Positions 53,548 to 61,292 of a stretch of 64,000 nt of DNA are shown one piece after another. Source of the DNA: Nocardia asteroides (GTDB taxonomy: Bacteria > Actinomycetota > Actinomycetes > Mycobacteriales > Mycobacteriaceae); the NCBI GenBank assembly GCA_019930625.1, contig CP082844.1:6696001-6760000 (forward strand), written 5' to 3'. The notes under the pieces were generated by a model. It did no database searches and was not told the DNA's origin. It worked only from the letters and a program-made list of their open reading frames with translations. The translations under genes and the position numbers were made by a program. Numbering within the stretch: position 1 is the stretch's first letter; each line of letters starts with the position of its first letter.

Positions 53548-54476
53548 AGGCACTGCTCACCCGGGCCTACGGGCCGCTGGAAGATCTGGAGATAGCCGAG
53601 GTACCGCGGCCGGAGCCCGGCGCGGGGCAGCTCCTTGTCCGCGTCGAGGCCGCCGCCGTCAACCCCGTCGACATCGCGCTGGTCACCGGCGCGATGCGCG
53701 AGGACCTGCCGGTGGCGCACCCGTTCGTGCCCGGCGTCGACGTCAGCGGCGTCGTCGTGGCCGTCGGGCCCGGCGTCGGCGGATTCTCGCCCGGGGACGC
53801 GGTCATCGCGTGGAACGGGGTGCCCTCCGGCGCCTTCGCCGAGTACGCCCTGGTGCGCGCCGACGATTCCGCCGCCGTGCGGCCGGCGGGGCTGGATGCG
53901 CGCCACGGGGCCGCGCTGCCGACCGCGGCCCTGACTGCGGCGGCGCTGCTCGACGAGGCCGGGCCCGTGCCGGGTGTCACGCTGCTCGTCGTCGGCGCCA
54001 CCGGCGGTCTCGGCGGCTACGCCGTTCAGCTCGCCAAGCAGGCCGGCGCGACCGTAATCGCCACCGGCCGGGACGGAGACCGTGACTATCTGGCGGACCT
54101 GGGCGCGGACGGGGTGATCGACTACCGCGCCGAGAACGTCGCCGAGCGCGTGCGGCACTGGGCGCCCGAAGGCGCCGACGTGGTGCTCGACGTCGCCCAA
54201 GCCGGCCCCGCGCTGGCCGCCTCTGCGGCGGCGGCCAGACCCGGTGGCATGGTGGTGTCCCCCCTCGGCGGCCCGCAGGCGTTCGAACGGGACATCCGGG
54301 CCGTCTACACCGGAACGACCACGCCCGCCGGTCGGCTGGCCGGGCTCGCCGCGCAGGCGTCCGCCGGCACGCTGCGGGTGGAGATCGGCGCGCAGTACCC
54401 GTTCGCCCAGGCGCGGCAGGCGCTGCTCGACTTCCGGGCCCGGCACGTCCGCGGCAAGGTCGTCGTCACCTTCTGA
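53544..54476 (+). CDS. MDR-family NADPH:quinone reductase-like oxidoreductase (second)
   Basis: A 310-residue MDR reductase. It has ALLTRAYGPLEDLEIAEVPR, NPVDIALVTGAMRED, HPFVPGVDVSGVVVAVGPGV, and the nucleotide-binding LLVVGATGGLGGYAVQLAKQ. I begin it at the ATG at 53544 that overlaps the preceding stop (ATGA); longer in-frame reads to 52959 are shadows of the first MDR gene. The two MDR proteins are related but clearly different. A deleted paralogue of this protein is found at 60557-60957. Confidence 0.88.
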   Translation: MKALLTRAYGPLEDLEIAEVPRPEPGAGQLLVRVEAAAVNPVDIALVTGAMREDLPVAHPFVPGVDVSGVVVAVGPGVGGFSPGDAVIAWNGVPSGAFAEYALVRADDSAAVRPAGLDARHGAALPTAALTAAALLDEAGPVPGVTLLVVGATGGLGGYAVQLAKQAGATVIATGRDGDRDYLADLGADGVIDYRAENVAERVRHWAPEGADVVLDVAQAGPALAASAAAARPGGMVVSPLGGPQAFERDIRAVYTGTTTPAGRLAGLAAQASAGTLRVEIGAQYPFAQARQALLDFRARHVRGKVVVTF

Positions 54477-54504
54477 GCCCACCACTGCCCGAAATGGAGA
54501 GACC

Positions 54505-54828
54505 ATGACCACCACTGTGCGCCGCAACGACGGCGAGAGCCGGTACGAGATCACAGTGGACGGTGAGCTGGCCGGGCTCGCCGCCTACGCCGACCACGAC
54601 GGCCGACGGATCATGTATCACACCGAGGTCTTCGACGCCTTCGCCGGCCGCGGCCTGAGCAGCACCCTCGTCGCCGGAGCCCTCGCCGACATCCGCGACA
54701 CAGGCACCAGGGTCGTCCCGGTCTGCCCGGTCGTCGCCGCCTACCTGCGCAAGCATCCCGACCAGAACGACATCGCCGACCCCGTCGAACCCGAGACGCT
54801 GCGCTGGCTGCGGGCGGCCCTGAGCTGA
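54505..54828 (+). CDS. Small GNAT-type N-acetyltransferase (YjdJ-like)
   Basis: A 107-residue protein of the short GCN5-related family. It begins RNDGESRYEITVDGELAGLA, continues FDAFAGRGLSSTLVAGALAD with the acetyl-CoA loop GRGLSS, and ends VVPVCPVVAAYLRKHPDQND. The start at 54505 has a good ribosome-binding site (ATGGAGA). It is the fourth and last gene of the MarR-controlled operon, 28 bases after the second MDR gene. The substrate is unknown. Confidence 0.88.
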   Translation: MTTTVRRNDGESRYEITVDGELAGLAAYADHDGRRIMYHTEVFDAFAGRGLSSTLVAGALADIRDTGTRVVPVCPVVAAYLRKHPDQNDIADPVEPETLRWLRAALS

Positions 54829-54853
54829 AACGGACGCGAACGCAAGAAATGGC

Positions 54854-54982
54854 TTATGCCAGATCCGGGTTCTGATCCGGTTCGGGGTTGCGGCGAGCTG
54901 CGATCTTATGGACCGGTGTCCAGGTCAGGGCCAAGACGGCCGCTACGGCGACGACCACGATTTCGACGCTTCGGTGATTCAT
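54854..54982 (-). CDS. Small single-span membrane protein (42 residues)
   Basis: An ATG at 54982 begins MNHRSVEIVVVAVAAVLALT and ends RRNPEPDQNPDLA. The hydrophobic run 8-20 is a membrane helix followed by a basic, polar tail. The start overlaps the stop of the upstream ORF (ATGA at 54979-54982), which supports real translation. Function is unknown. Confidence 0.5.
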   Translation of the reverse strand: MNHRSVEIVVVAVAAVLALTWTPVHKIAARRNPEPDQNPDLA

Positions 54983-55221
54983 CGACGCGGGTTCCCTACG
55001 GTTGTTCCTGGCGGGCGATGGTGGCCGACTCGACCAGAGGGTCCTGACCGCGGTGCCATCCCCGTCGGGTGCGGCGGTCGAGGATGGCGCCGGCGGTGTC
55101 GGTGTCGGCAGGAGTAGCGGTGGAGGGTGAGGTGGGCGGCAGTGCGGTGGGGGCGGCAGCCGTTTGCCACAATGAGCGCCAGGGCCGGATACACCAGGAT
55201 GGTGAGGACGATCTGGGCCAT
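54979..55221 (-). CDS. Possible small membrane protein, frame uncertain
   Basis: An ATG at 55221 with a GAAGGGA ribosome-binding site starts MAQIVLTILVYPALALIVAN, a clear membrane helix. In the same frame the rest is His/Arg-rich and not protein-like, ending at the ATGA overlap at 54979. The next frame reads TAAAPTALPPTSPSTATPAD and DRRTRRGWHRGQDPLVESAT, which is more plausible and stops nearby. Either the gene is frameshifted or the coupling ATGA is coincidental. Confidence 0.35.
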   Translation of the reverse strand: MAQIVLTILVYPALALIVANGCRPHRTAAHLTLHRYSCRHRHRRRHPRPPHPTGMAPRSGPSGRVGHHRPPGTTVGNPRR

Positions 55222-55271
55222 GGCTTGTCCCTTCTATGGGGTGGTACCGGGTTGCCGTCCGGCGGGCGCGG

Positions 55272-55592
55272 TCAGCTTTCGCGATAGAGCACCAAGTGCT
55301 CGTGGTGGAGCACGCCGTCTCGCACGTTGCCGGTGGCTGTGAAGCCCAGGTCGTCGTGGTAGTCGATGTGGGCGCCGGTCACGGTGTAGCGGCCGGTGTA
55401 GGCGCGTTTGCGGCCGTCGCGTTCTTCTTCGTAGCGGCCGCTCGCGAGAAGTTCCTGGCGGATGCGGCCGTCGGCCGTGACCCACATGCCGACGTACGGG
55501 TGGGGGGCGGATGCCGATCGGCCGCTACCGATGGCGGCGAAGGCGAGCAGTGTTGTGAGCAGTCCGAGCAGATGCCGGGTGCTTGGGTACAT
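55272..55592 (-). CDS. Atu4866-family small secreted or membrane protein
   Basis: A 106-residue protein. The first 25 residues (HLLGLLTTLLAFAAIGSGRS) look like a signal or anchor segment. The rest is the Atu4866-type domain: HPYVGMWVTADGRIRQELLA, GRYEEERDGRKRAYTGRYTV, TGAHIDYHDDLGFTATGNVR. This is a small beta-rich domain of unknown activity. Start at 55592 is the ATG of MYPSTRHLL; longer reads are proline-rich and improbable. It follows an amidohydrolase gene in the same direction. Confidence 0.75.
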   Translation of the reverse strand: MYPSTRHLLGLLTTLLAFAAIGSGRSASAPHPYVGMWVTADGRIRQELLASGRYEEERDGRKRAYTGRYTVTGAHIDYHDDLGFTATGNVRDGVLHHEHLVLYRES

Positions 55593-55756
55593 GGGAGGGG
55601 GTCCTTCGAGCGGTGGTGGAGGGGGTGGACGGAACCGGCCGACTCGAATTGCCGACCGGTCCACAGGGGCGGGGTCAGCGGCGGGTGAGGCGGTAGCCCC
55701 GGCAGGCGGACGCCGATTCACCGGGGCCGTGCTGATCCCGGCGCTGGTGCGGCCGG

Positions 55757-57130
55757 TCATGAGGTGTGGACGGCGGCCAGGATACGGTCGCGGGAGGCGT
55801 GCACGTCTTCGCGTAGAGCGGCCAGGTCGAGGTCGAGCACGGTCCCGGCCCACTTGCGGACCTGGCCGGCGATGAAGACGGCCTCGATGTTGCGTGCGTC
55901 GGAGCCGAGGACGAGGGTGCCGATGGGGTCGTTGAGCGGCATGTTGTTGAGGTCCTCGGCGCGCACGACGAGCACGTCGGCCTGCTTTCCCGGGGTGAGG
56001 GAGCCGGTCACGTCGCCGAGGCCGATGCTCTTGGCACCCTGCAGGGTGGCGAAGTCGAGCACGTCGTGCACGCCGATCCGGGCGGCGGGCTGATCGCCGG
56101 TGCCGTAGGCGGCATGGACGGCGCGCATGCGCTGGATGGCGTGCAGGGCGCGCATCTGCGTAAACATGTCGCTGGCCAGCGCGACTTCCACGTCGATGCT
56201 CAGGCCTGGCCGGATGCCGACGGCGAGCGCCTCGTCGATGGCCGGGATCGCGCTTTCCAAGCCGATCTGCGCGTCCGAAGTCGGAGCGAGCGCGACATTG
56301 GTGCCGGTGTCGGCCATCGCCTGCCAGGCCTGTGGGGTCAGGCCGGTGCAGTGGATGAGGGAGACGTCCGGGCCGAGCAGACCTTGCTCGGCCCAGCCGA
56401 GGATGGCCTCGGAGGAGGGCAGGCCGAAGACGGCGTCGATGCTGACTCCGATGCCGAGGTCGCGGGCGGTGCGCGCGAGGCGTTCGCCGTAGGCGAGGTC
56501 GGGGCCGGCGACCTCGTCGGTGGCCAGAGCGGCCAGGCGCAGAGTGAGCAGTCCGCCGGAGGCGAAGTAGGTGTCGTGTAGGCGGGTCAGGTCGGCCGGC
56601 CATTGGCCGTCCCAGGTTCCGAAGTGTGGGCGCATGGATGCGTGCACGCCCCGGATGCCGGTCTCGGCCAGTGCGCGGATTGCGGCGTCGGAGTGGGCGG
56701 CGGTCCGGGAGTTGTGGGAGAAGTCGAGCATGGTGGTGATGCCGCTGTCGATGGCGGTCAGCGCGGCCAGGCGGGTGCCGATGTACATGTCGTGTGGCTG
56801 GTAGGCGGGGGCTATACCGGCCAGGGTGGAGGTGACGTACTGGCCGAGGTCGTTGACATCCGGCATGATGCGGCGTAGTTGCGCCTCCCAGGCGTGACGG
56901 TGGGTGTCGACGAAGCCGGGGGCCAGGATGGCTCCGGTGACGTCGATGACCAGGGCGTCGTCGGCCGCGAGGTCCGAGCCGACGGCGGCGATCCGGTCGC
57001 CTTCGATGAGCAGGTCGGCGCCGGGTAGGACACCCGCCTCCGGGTCCATGCTGACGACGGCGGCGGCTCCGGTGAGCAGGATACGGCGGCCGGAGGTATG
57101 GCGGCGCAGGTCGTCCGGGGTGGCGTTCAT
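55757..57130 (-). CDS. Amidohydrolase (TrzA/AtzA-like deaminase family)
   Basis: A 457-residue metal-dependent amidohydrolase. It has GAILAPGFVDTHRHAWEAQL (H-x-H metal ligands), GITTMLDFSHNSRT, VHASMRPHFGTWDG, SLIHCTGLTPQAWQAM, GTNVALAPTSDAQIG and RIGVHDVLDFATLQGAKSIG with the closing GSLTPGKQADVLVVR. This arrangement matches the atrazine chlorohydrolase/guanine deaminase-like branch. It presumably hydrolyses a ring C-N bond. The upstream neighbour on the same strand is a small unknown protein. Confidence 0.9.
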   Translation of the reverse strand: MNATPDDLRRHTSGRRILLTGAAAVVSMDPEAGVLPGADLLIEGDRIAAVGSDLAADDALVIDVTGAILAPGFVDTHRHAWEAQLRRIMPDVNDLGQYVTSTLAGIAPAYQPHDMYIGTRLAALTAIDSGITTMLDFSHNSRTAAHSDAAIRALAETGIRGVHASMRPHFGTWDGQWPADLTRLHDTYFASGGLLTLRLAALATDEVAGPDLAYGERLARTARDLGIGVSIDAVFGLPSSEAILGWAEQGLLGPDVSLIHCTGLTPQAWQAMADTGTNVALAPTSDAQIGLESAIPAIDEALAVGIRPGLSIDVEVALASDMFTQMRALHAIQRMRAVHAAYGTGDQPAARIGVHDVLDFATLQGAKSIGLGDVTGSLTPGKQADVLVVRAEDLNNMPLNDPIGTLVLGSDARNIEAVFIAGQVRKWAGTVLDLDLAALREDVHASRDRILAAVHTS

Positions 57131-57155
57131 AGTACTTCCTTCAGCGTGCGGGGGG

Positions 57156-57530
57156 TCAGGCGTGGGTCAGGTACTGCCACTTGGTCATGCGGTGCCGCAG
57201 GTCCACGGTGGCGGCGTTGGCGGAGAAGGTGCCGTTGCCGCGGTGGTGGAATTCGCCCGCGCCGCGCTTGCCCGGATCGATCCAGGCCCGCCCGGCTCTG
57301 AGGATCCACAAGTGGTGGTCGTCGGCGAGCCGGTCGTCGGCCACCGTGCATTCGATGTTGGCGAAGCATTCGGCGACGAGCGGCGCCTCCACAGTGGCGG
57401 CGGGCATGGGCGTGAAGCCGAAGCGGCGCCATTTGTCGGTGTCGCGGCCGGAGATGTTGCCTGCGTCGACCACTTGCTCGGCCAGTTCGATGGACGGGAT
57501 CGCGAGCACACATTGCCCGCCCTCGCGCAA
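57156..57530 (-). CDS. Protein of unknown function
   Basis: A 124-residue protein I do not recognise. It has QCVLAIPSIELAEQVVDAGN, VAECFANIECTVADDRLADD and HHLWILRAGRAWIDPGKRGA. The listed start is a TTG in a frame that is open upstream as LPGYHSHAALREGG, so the 5' end may be wrong or truncated. It lies between an SDR gene and the amidohydrolase, in the same direction as both. Confidence 0.5.
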   Translation of the reverse strand: MREGGQCVLAIPSIELAEQVVDAGNISGRDTDKWRRFGFTPMPAATVEAPLVAECFANIECTVADDRLADDHHLWILRAGRAWIDPGKRGAGEFHHRGNGTFSANAATVDLRHRMTKWQYLTHA

Positions 57531-57585
57531 GGCGGCGTGGCTGTGGTAGCCGGGTAAGGGCGATACTTCATCGAGTCAGGTCGCG

Positions 57586-58365
57586 TCAAACGGCCTGCGC
57601 GGTGGGCAGGATGGTGATCTCGGTGAGGTTGACGTGGCGGGGTGAGGCGGCGATGAACGCCACTGTCTCGGCCACATCGACCGACTGCAGCGGGTCGATC
57701 TCGGTGAGCAGCCCTTCCATGAGGGCGCTGGCGTCGGGGTCGGTGACGTGGCTCGGCAGCTCGGTGTCGACCATGCCGGGCTCGATCGTGGCCACCCGGA
57801 CGTTCTTGGGGCCGAGCTCGACACGCAGCAGTCGGGTGAGGTGGCTGATGTAGGCCTTGGTGCCGGAGTAGACGGAGAACTTCTCCAGGATCCGGGTCGC
57901 CGCGATCGAGGAGGTGGTGATCAGGTCCGCAGGCCGGCCCGCCTCAGCGGCGGTGGTCAGGTGCGGCAGGAAGGCACCGATGACGTTCATGACGCCGGTG
58001 ATGTTCAGGTCGATCTGACGCTGCCAGTCGTCCTGCTTCAAGTCGGTGATCGGTGAGATGAGCTGGACGCCAGCGTTGTTGACGACGAGGTCGGCCGTAC
58101 CGAGCCGCTCGGCGATCTCGGCCGCCGCATCGTTGACGGCTTGCCGGTTGGTGACATCGACGGCGATGGCGATCGCCGTGCCGCCGGCGGCGCTGATGGA
58201 CGCGCTCAGGTCGTCGAGCTTGTCCTTGCGGCGGGCCAGCACGGCGACGTTCGCGCCGAGTTCGGCCAAGCGCAGGGCCGTGGCTGCGCCGATGCCGCTG
58301 GAAGCGCCCGAGACCACGGCGACGCGACCTGCCAGCGGGGTTCCTGTGAGCAGAACACTAGTCAT
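57586..58365 (-). CDS. Short-chain dehydrogenase/reductase (first)
   Basis: A 259-residue classical SDR: cofactor motif AVVSGASSGIGAATALRLAE, NNAGVQLISPITDLK, the serine in ITTSSIAATRILEK and the active site FSVYSGTKAYISHLTRLLRV with Tyr and Lys. It would oxidise or reduce an alcohol/ketone with NAD(P)H. Start at 58365 is an ATG. A second SDR lies 188 bases upstream on the same strand. Confidence 0.9.
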   Translation of the reverse strand: MTSVLLTGTPLAGRVAVVSGASSGIGAATALRLAELGANVAVLARRKDKLDDLSASISAAGGTAIAIAVDVTNRQAVNDAAAEIAERLGTADLVVNNAGVQLISPITDLKQDDWQRQIDLNITGVMNVIGAFLPHLTTAAEAGRPADLITTSSIAATRILEKFSVYSGTKAYISHLTRLLRVELGPKNVRVATIEPGMVDTELPSHVTDPDASALMEGLLTEIDPLQSVDVAETVAFIAASPRHVNLTEITILPTAQAV

Positions 58366-58553
58366 GACAAAGACCTTTCGTGTGTGGGGATGGTGCCCGC
58401 GTTCAGTGGCGGGCGGGATGGGCTGCGGTTACGGGAGGGTGGCGGCGGCGTTGTCGACGCCGTTCGCGGGATGCCCTCGCAACAGATGCAGCCGCGGGTG
58501 CTGGACAGTGCGTGGTGCGCTGTGGCGGACTCGGGCCTGCTGGACGCCGCTGG

Positions 58554-59396
58554 TCAGGCCGCGGCGTCGGCGTGCGCGGTGGCGGCGGACTTGGCCCGCC
58601 ATGGGGCCACGTCCCTCCCGATCTGCTCCAGCTTGGCCTGCAACCGCTCCAGGGTGTCGGGCCCCAGGTACAGGTGCGTAGGCAGGCTGTCCTGGCAGGT
58701 GACCTCGTAAATCAGGGCGGCGCCCTTGACCGGGTCGCCCAGCTGGGTGTGGTTGGCGGTGCCAGCCCAGTCGAGGGTCACGTGGGCAGGGGTGCCGTCG
58801 TAGGCGGCGATACGGCCTGCGGGCATCGACAGGGAGCTGGCGTCCAGGAAGTCGGTGCGCAGCACGCCCGGCTCGACCACCATCGACTGGATGCCGAACG
58901 GTTCCAGCTCCTTCGACAACGCCTCGCTGATGCCCGCGACGGCGAACTTCGAAGCGCAGTACATGCTCACCCCGGGCTCGCCCTCGAACCCTGATCGTGA
59001 GCCGATGTGCACGAGCTTGCCCGAACCCTGCCGACGCATGACGGGCAGCACCGCGCGGGTCATGTCGATCACCCCGAAGACGTTGAGGTCGAACAGGGAG
59101 CGGGCCTCGACGTCGCTGATCTCCTCCAGGGCGCCGAGCAGGCCCCGGCCGGCGTTGTTGACCAACACATCGAGGGTGCCGAACCGGTCGACGGCGGTCT
59201 GGACAGCGGCGGGAATGGCCGCGCTGTCGGTGACGTCCAGGGCGACGGTGAGTACGTTGCCGGCCTTGGCCAGGTCGTCCGGCACGCGGGCCGGGTCGCG
59301 GACCGCAATGACGACGTTGTCGCCCTGAGCGAGGGCGGTGCGGGCGATCTCGGCGCCCAGGCCTCGGGATGCTCCGGTGATGAACCAGGTGGTCAT
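58554..59396 (-). CDS. Short-chain dehydrogenase/reductase (second)
   Basis: A 280-residue SDR with TWFITGASRGLGAEIARTAL, NNAGRGLLGALEEISDVEAR, the serine near KLVHIGSRSGFEG, and GVSMYCASKFAVAGISEALS (Tyr and Lys). I start it at the ATG at 59396, as the extension to 59432 runs through a promoter-like region. A conserved palindromic box lies about 80 bases upstream (59476-59500), shared with an XRE regulator gene, which suggests common control. Confidence 0.88.
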   Translation of the reverse strand: MTTWFITGASRGLGAEIARTALAQGDNVVIAVRDPARVPDDLAKAGNVLTVALDVTDSAAIPAAVQTAVDRFGTLDVLVNNAGRGLLGALEEISDVEARSLFDLNVFGVIDMTRAVLPVMRRQGSGKLVHIGSRSGFEGEPGVSMYCASKFAVAGISEALSKELEPFGIQSMVVEPGVLRTDFLDASSLSMPAGRIAAYDGTPAHVTLDWAGTANHTQLGDPVKGAALIYEVTCQDSLPTHLYLGPDTLERLQAKLEQIGRDVAPWRAKSAATAHADAAA

Positions 59397-59462
59397 GACG
59401 GTGTCCTTCGTTCCGTTCCGTTTGGCTGACATCTACAGATTGCCGAGGTCAGCGCGGTGGAA

Positions 59463-59500
59463 GAAGGTCACGACCTTCCTGGGAGTGATGTACCTAGGAA
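59463..59500. promoter_or_regulatory. Perfect palindrome and XRE-type box upstream of an SDR
   Basis: GAAGGTCACGACCTTC (59463-59478) is a perfect 16-base palindrome. Overlapping it, 59476-59500 has arms TTCCTGGG and CCTAGGAA around the spacer AGTGATGTA (7 of 8 pairs). The same box with a near-identical spacer occurs at 61237-61259 upstream of an XRE gene. It lies about 80 bases upstream of the SDR start. Confidence 0.6.
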
Positions 59501-59532
59501 CCGGCCCGAGCGGCACGTGGGCGCGCACGAAG

Positions 59533-59561
59533 AAGAGGCCGGGGCGGTGCCCCGGCCCCTT
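59533..59561. terminator. Hairpin terminator after the XRE gene
   Basis: Arms AAGAGGCCGGGGC and GCCCCGGCCCCTT pair at 12 of 13 positions around a three-base loop. On the minus strand the hairpin follows the XRE stop by about 30 bases and is trailed by TTCTTC. Confidence 0.6.
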
Positions 59562-59589
59562 CAGAGGGTGTCGTGGTCGTGGTCGTCAG

Positions 59590-60456
59590 TCAGAGGGTTC
59601 GGTCGGCGCCTGGTCGGTGTCCTGCGAGTGCCTGCGGAAGCGCATCGTCGGCCCGCGCCCGCAGCCGTTCGAACGCCTGCGCGGTGGGCGTGCCCGGCTC
59701 GGCCTGGTAGACCACCAGCTGCTGGTGCGGCGCACCGTTGACGGTGAAGGCCGAGAACAGGATGTGCAGGTCACCCGCATACGGGTGGCGCAGGTGCTTG
59801 CCTTCTAGAGTCTTTGGCTTGACGTCATGGCGGCCCCACAGCTCGGCGAATTCGGGACTGTGGGCCGACAGATCCGACACGACTTCGGCGATGCGCGCAT
59901 TATCGGGGTCGTGACCGTATGCGGCGCGGATCTCCGCCACGCACGAGTGCGCGGCCCGGTCCCACTCCTGATAGAACTCGCGCCCAGCCGGGTCCATGAA
60001 CACCATGCGGGCCAGGTTGTCGGGCGTGCGGAAGCCTTCGTGCAGCGCTGCGGCCATGCTGTTGCTGGCCAGGATGTCCAGCGCCGGACCGAGAGCGAAG
60101 GCGGGCGAGGTGGACCAGCCGTCCATCAGTTGCAGCAGTTGCGGGCTGACCGTGATGTCCTGGGCCCGCGAGGTCCGCGACTCCGGCGGCTGCACCAGCC
60201 GCCACAAGTGCTCGGTGGCGGCCGCGTCCAGCCGCAGCGCCCGCGCCACCGCGTCGACCACCTGGGGCGAGGGGCTGGACTCGCGGCCCTGCTCGAGGCG
60301 CACGTAGTAGTCGCTGCTCATACCGGCCAGCATCGCCACCTCTTCGCGACGAAGACCCTTCACCCGGCGCCGCCCGTACTCGGGCAGCCCGATGTCCTGC
60401 GGCTTGAGCGCTTCGCGACGGGCGCGCAGGAACTCGCCCAGCGGGGTTCCGGTCAT
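59590..60456 (-). CDS. XRE regulator with MmyB-like ligand domain (first)
   Basis: A 288-residue regulator. The N-terminal HTH has LGEFLRARREALKPQDIGLP, VKGLRREEVAMLAGMSSDYY and VRLEQGRESSPSPQVVDAVA. The C-terminal MmyB/LBD domain follows (about 105-275) with ILASNSMAAALHEGFRTPDN and MVFMDPAGREFYQEWDRAAH, a PAS-like sensor. Regulators of this family often lie beside and control SDR genes. The ATG is at 60456. Confidence 0.9.
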   Translation of the reverse strand: MTGTPLGEFLRARREALKPQDIGLPEYGRRRVKGLRREEVAMLAGMSSDYYVRLEQGRESSPSPQVVDAVARALRLDAAATEHLWRLVQPPESRTSRAQDITVSPQLLQLMDGWSTSPAFALGPALDILASNSMAAALHEGFRTPDNLARMVFMDPAGREFYQEWDRAAHSCVAEIRAAYGHDPDNARIAEVVSDLSAHSPEFAELWGRHDVKPKTLEGKHLRHPYAGDLHILFSAFTVNGAPHQQLVVYQAEPGTPTAQAFERLRARADDALPQALAGHRPGADRTL

Positions 60457-60556
60457 GCCGTGCCTCCCGCCGGGTCCTTGGCCGAGGCGGCCTGCATGAC
60501 CGTACCGACCGCGCTTATGCAGGCTGTCATGTCCGTCCTCTCATCGTGCGGAACTG

Positions 60557-60957
60557 TCAGAAGGCGACGATCACCTTCCCCTGGCTGTGTTGTGCGGCCA
60601 AGTCGACGAGCGCCCGGCGGGCGTCGGCGAAAGGGATGAGTGGCGCCGATCATGACCCGTAGGGCGCCGCGCGCCGCCTGCCCGGCGAGGGCGTCCAGGC
60701 GCCCCGGCGCGGGAACGGTGCCTGTATAGACGGCCACCCGGGTTACGACGCCGGTGATGTCGACGCCCGGCACGAACGGGTGCGTAATCGGGAAGACCTT
60801 GCGCACCGCAACTGTAGCCAATTTGATGTCGATCGGGTTCAGCGCTGCGGCCGCGGCGCGGACCAGCACCTGTTCCGGTCCCGGCACAGGAACGGGCACA
60901 TCGGCGAAAGACAGCTTCTCCGCCGGCCCGTACGCGCGGGGAGATCAGCGCCTTCAC
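60557..60957 (-). pseudogene. MDR-family oxidoreductase with internal deletion
   Basis: A GTG at 60957 after AGGAGG starts VKALISPR; a one-base shift then gives AYGPAEKLSFADVPVPVPGP. The frame continues NPIDIKLATVAVRKVFPITH and PFVPGVDITGVV. It then jumps directly to AVYTGTVPAPGRLDALAGQA and ATHPF, and after another shift reads ADARRALVDLAAQHSQGKVI and VAF. Compared with the intact MDR at 53544-54476, about 160-170 residues including the NADPH site are missing. Two frameshifts and the deletion make it non-functional. Confidence 0.75.
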
Positions 60958-61236
60958 AGGTTCCTCCTGCCCCCATCGTCTTTGCTGCAGCGTTGCTGAT
61001 AGGGACGATACCGGCATCGCCGAAGATTGCTCTTCTACGGACTCAACGTCGCCTTCGTGGAATAACTTCCGCTGAGGCCGGTACCGGGCGCCGTTCGAGC
61101 GCCTCCGCGGGGGCGCTGTGCTCACGTTCCTGTCGCCGCGCTCGACTTCCAGATATTCACCGCAGACTCGACATCAGCTCGCGCCGCACGTTGCGATCTC
61201 GACCTCGGCACGTGACCCGCGCGGTTGCGGCCGTCA

Positions 61237-61259
61237 GCCTGGGAGTGATGCACCCAGGC
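61237..61259. promoter_or_regulatory. XRE-type palindromic box upstream of the second XRE gene
   Basis: GCCTGGG and CCCAGGC flank the spacer AGTGATGCA, a perfect seven-base inverted repeat. Spacer and arms match the box at 59476-59500 upstream of the second SDR. It lies 34 bases before the XRE start. Confidence 0.6.
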
Positions 61260-61292
61260 AGCATGCCCGGCGTTTGCCTAACTTCGGATGTT

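Noticed and set aside
60780..61292. An N-terminal extension of the second XRE regulator
   Set aside because: It is arginine-rich, crosses the divergent MDR pseudogene start and the palindromic box, and homologues start at the MNRERNDLL ATG.
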